Assembly: GCA_009761415.1 (NCBI GenBank)
Contig: QUOL01000003.1
Coordinates: 2,170,001-2,234,000 of the forward strand
Source of the DNA: Sarcomyxa edulis
Lineage: Eukaryota; Basidiomycota; Agaricomycetes; Agaricales; Mycenaceae
Direction: 5' to 3'
Length of the DNA: 64,000 nucleotides
Part shown: positions 61,061-64,000 of the stretch, in pieces
Layout of the letters: the number at the start of each line of letters is the position of its first letter
Position numbering within the stretch: position 1 is the stretch's first letter
The notes under the pieces: generated by a model
The model's database searches: none
What the model was told of the DNA's origin: nothing
Seen by the model: only the letters and a program-made list of their open reading frames with translations
Made by a program: the position numbers and the translations under genes

Positions 61061-61431
61061 ACAGAATGGGGGATATGAGTTAGTTCTCATTCCAGTGTAT
61101 ACTCTTTATGTAGACTACAAATATATATATTCACTCAACTTTTTATTCTCAAAATCGACCAAAATACAAACTAGATTCTGTTACATATATGATACAAGAG
61201 GTCTCCCACTCACTGCAGAGTGCTACAAAGAACTCCGTAGAAGGGGGGCTTTTCTATGTAGTTCTTTGGACCCCAGGACCCTTTCTATGGGTTCTCCGGC
61301 TCTATAGCTCTCTATGTAGAACTATATAGAGCTCCGGAGCAACCTCCTGGTTTGCTGATGTTCTAACAGGCTCCAAGGAGGTCTAGTTGTATGCAGGTTA
61401 TGTGTATAGTCTAGATGGTGTAGCCAAATAT

Positions 61432-61505
61432 ACAAGTGTATGATTTCACTCCTACACTTGTTCGCAGATCATAGATTACATGACATATCACGTGATGTGT
61501 CATGT
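61432..61505. repeat. decayed copy of the 59721 hairpin and a 28-nt CACGTG palindrome
   Basis: acaagtgta (61432-61440) pairs with tacacttgt (61453-61461), followed by tcgcagatcat, matching the tacactcgttcgcacgtcatc arm at 59765. Then ACATGACATATCACGTGATGTGTCATGT (61478-61505) is a palindrome with two mismatches. It lies about 58 bp before the start of the next gene. Confidence 0.55.
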
Positions 61506-61562
61506 GTCGCATTGTTGAAAAGCTGTGGAGCTTCTTGTTTCATATTTCACTCCCCACTCGTC

Positions 61563-62208
61563 ATGTCCACCCCCGGTCATCTTCTTGACAAATGGACTCA
61601 CAGACATGATATTCAGTGTATCCAAAGAGACTACTTAGCCACGACTGACAAAACAACTCCCGAGCAACTCCAACGCTTTATTGAAATTGATGACGCAACT
61701 CGGAAACGTGGAGTTGGAGTAAGTTTTCCTCTGTCTTCGAGATATGAGCATGATTTGTGACGTATACTAGGATCCCCCTTGCCTACGCAGTTATGCCGTT
61801 CTCCCTGCTGAATTCAATCCTTTTGGTCGGGAACCAGAACATGCGACCTATATACGTGCACGTTATTTTGGTGTAGGCGTGACTGCCGAAACCATCATAC
61901 GGACCGCTTCACGTATGAATGTCAGGATTGCCCGTATTGACTCCACCAGCACAGTCACTACCTGGCACATGGCCCTGTTGACAGGTCAAAACATCGCCAC
62001 CGTTTTATCGAAAATATGCCGGCACCCTATCAAGTGCCGGTGGGTTGCCAGTGGGCACGCGACTTATGCATTCACTATATTTAGCAACTACGACCCAACT
62101 CCAACTGCTCCCCTCAACAACGACGAACAAATGCTCATTGCAATCATACAAACATTTCTGGGCGTCGAGAAGTCACCAGAGTGGTATTTTGAAGGGTATG
62201 CCTATTGA
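61563..62208 (+). CDS. spliced hypothetical protein in the repeat island
   Basis: Two exons joined by a GT-AG intron (GGA|gtaagt...actag|GAT, about 61712-61770). Start MSTPGHLLDKWTHRHDIQCI, then RDYLATTDKTTPEQLQRFIE, after the intron DPPCLRSYAVLPAEFNPFGR, YIRARYFGVGVTAETIIRTA, RMNVRIARIDSTSTVTTWHM, and the end FLGVEKSPEWYFEGYAY. Family not recognised. The fold looks globular (VAS-GHATYAFTIFSNYD). About 195 residues. Its position between mobile repeats raises the chance that it is a carried or newly duplicated gene. Confidence 0.6.
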
Positions 62209-62918
62209 TGTGGTGGTTTTATTGTTGGTATTGGCTGATTGTGCAACGGTAAGATAATTTCTCAATACTATATGTGTGTGTTCATAAATCACTAACTCAT
62301 TGTCCTAAAATTCAGTGGGAGATGACTTTTGTTTAGTATGCATAATGACATTTGGTTTTGAGTGAAGGTGTTATTGTATGGAAATTCATCAGAGATAATT
62401 TGATTATAACACGTACCATTTTTTTGGATTCTCTGTGAGCACAAATGCATCCAGATACAGCACCGGCCTCACATTGAACACGCATGCTGATCCAAAATGA
62501 TGAATAAATTCAGAAATCATCCAATTTCAGAGCATGGTCTCTCAAAACTTGCAAATTTGAACAAGTCACACGTGGGAGCACTTCCATTTTCTTCCGCATT
62601 GCACACATATATCAAGAGCTTCTTTTATATTGTTGCAATTTGTGGTCTAAAATGTTTGATCGTGCTGTCCCTCATTGCGATGGAATGACAGAACTCCAAT
62701 TGTTCTGCTGCATCACTCTTGAAGAACTGGTTCACATAGAACAACTCCAATGTTTGTGTCCATCTTCACTGTTGGGATTTGCACAAACGGAAGTGACAGT
62801 AATGAGACAATCAAAGGGGATAGGGTTTATGGTGGGTAACATTGAGCGTGGTTTAGCAACAGGACTGGATTTCACGGAATCTATCAGCAAGGACTCTATG
62901 ACTGTCAAGGTTGCCAAT
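62209..62918. other. non-coding or degenerate sequence
   Basis: No gene recognised. A plus frame (62640-62990) reads into the MITE and is not convincing. Confidence 0.4.
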
Positions 62919-63279
62919 CACTGCGTTAAGACCCAGATTAGTCGCACTTTAGCTAGATACAGTTATGTAGGAGTAGGTGAAACTACTTGAATACTTGAAC
63001 GTTGGGTAGAAGGTCTATTCGTGTACATTTGTATGTCGAGTATCTGCGGCTTGGTACGACTACGTGAAAGTTTTTGAATACTTGGAATTTGGCTAGGTCT
63101 GACTATGGCTAACCAGGGGGTTACTCGAGGGTCAAATATACCTTCTACTCACAGATGTGTGTCTAGGTGCGTGCACCCGACATGCTCAACCTGCGAGTAG
63201 ATAGACTACTTGCAGACCGTGACTAGATGGTATATATTGGGTCCGACTAGCTCCGACTAAAAGAGGTCTTAACGCAGTG
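62919..63279. mobile_element. 361-bp CACTA-type MITE
   Basis: Perfect 15-bp terminal inverted repeats CACTGCGTTAAGACC (62919-62933) and GGTCTTAACGCAGTG (63265-63279), flanked by a 3-bp AAT duplication (62916-62918 and 63280-63282). Subterminal TAGTCG/CGACTA motifs recur on both sides. It has no coding capacity. CACTG ends and a 3-bp duplication are typical of CACTA/EnSpm-type elements. Confidence 0.75.
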
Positions 63280-63282
63280 AAT

Positions 63283-64000
63283 ACCATACTGGAATCCATA
63301 AAATCTACTTATAAACACCACAAGGACATGTACCCTCTCTATACCTGAATTTGCTGGTAATCAGAATTGTTCAAATAGATTGAATACTTAAAGCCAAGGG
63401 GGTGCTAGCTTCTGAGTTTTGCTTTCAGACCCACAGAGCGGACCTACCTACGTCATAAGCAGCACATGGTCTACAAATTGCCTTATTGGGAATTCCAATC
63501 ACCCGGATCACCCCTCAACTATAACAATGGCCCTACCGGGCAGGCCTGGACACTTCGGTATAACTGAGGAAAAGTTGTGTGCGCGGCAAAGCCCTGCACT
63601 CCCCCATGAATGCCTCACTTTGTCAAAATGCAACAAACTGAGTTTTGTGACACCCTCAAAGCTTTGGGAGCTTACCCATTTCAGTGCATCTATCTGCAAA
63701 GGGTAAGGTGGGGTATTGTACTATCTACATTGAGTACACTGCAGTATTGTAATAGGTGTTGGGATCCTATTAGCTTGACTCTGGAGAGATACCAGTACTT
63801 AGCGTATACAACAAGGGGACAAAGGATGGTTATAAACAGGTAGATTACTAGGGGACAAACACATAAGGAACAGGTGTTCCAACTTGGAGTATGTGCAGCT
63901 ATCTACAGAGTAGTACAAACACTAGTAAATACTTGAGTGGCATGTAGCAGCACGTACACCAAGTGTTACTCCAATATGCAGGACATGACCCAATTTCAAG
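63283..64000. other. non-coding to window end
   Basis: No gene recognised. Frames at 63419-63843 on both strands are short and lack motifs. The sequence is AT-rich with recurrent tacttgag/tacttgaa motifs. Confidence 0.35.

Larger units (their letters stand above)
59969..61360 (+). mobile_element. CATCAGCAAACCAG-ended repeat, copy 2, complete
   Basis: Perfect 14-bp terminal inverted repeats: CATCAGCAAACCAG at 59969-59982 and CTGGTTTGCTGATG at 61347-61360. Many CATAGAA motifs near the left end are mirrored by TTCTATG near the right (about 61250-61320). Inside are promoter-like text, a short spliced frame and a GA-rich minisatellite. It is the empty-site counterpart of the Copia insertion in copy 1 (cagatggatacgag at 60441-60454). 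No transposase is encoded, so it is non-autonomous. The target duplication is not convincing (perhaps TT). Confidence 0.65.

Noticed and set aside
60651..61090. Ser/Pro-rich minus-strand proteins of 106-137 residues
   Set aside because: They arise from the GA-rich minisatellite and are open in all three frames.

Overview
The window reads as nuclear DNA of a mushroom-forming basidiomycete (Agaricomycetes). Almost every gene is cut by many introns of about 50-65 bp. The gene content also fits: an F-box/LRR protein, an atypical G-alpha, fungal Zn2Cys6 and C2H2 factors, a P450, a Dbf4 homologue and PEX5. No rRNA, intact tRNA or CRISPR was seen. Gene models were joined by hand from splice signals and reading frame, so start, stop and family are firmer than every junction.

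Layout. 1-53.3 kb is a dense gene region. In order it holds: RPEL-repeat protein; DUF1279 mitochondrial protein; a small unknown; cytochrome P450; F-box protein; methylthioribose-1-phosphate isomerase, head to head with a taspase-like Thr hydrolase; G-alpha; HSL-type esterase; C2H2 factor; PEX5; an unknown protein with an acidic tail, head to head with a roadblock dynein light chain; an unknown spliced gene; a PP2C phosphatase; a double Zn2Cys6 factor; a secreted unknown; Dbf4; a small unknown, head to head with a gamma-tubulin complex component; Cdc6; alanyl-tRNA synthetase, head to head with mitochondrial ribosomal protein bL34m; and a CLASP/TOG protein. Two replication-initiation genes (Dbf4 and Cdc6) lie within 10 kb and both have paired ACGCGT (MCB-like) sites upstream, which fits shared G1/S control.

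53.3-64 kb is a repeat island. It holds a complete gag-only Copia-type LTR element: identical 126-bp LTRs, 5-bp target duplication, primer site and polypurine tract, and an intact gag with nothing after it. The element sits inside one copy of a CATCAGCAAACCAG-ended repeat family whose uninterrupted sister copy, the empty site, lies 6 kb away. The island also has tRNA-like (B-box) SINE-type repeats, a minisatellite built from a B-box-like unit, several minisatellites, two strong hairpins, a 361-bp CACTA-type MITE with a 3-bp target duplication, and one spliced unknown gene.

Recurring oddities are GC-AG introns (at least seven, each forced by reading frame), microexons of 7-9 nt, a G-alpha whose catalytic switch-II glutamine reads as cysteine, and tandem Zn2Cys6 domains split by introns at the same codon.
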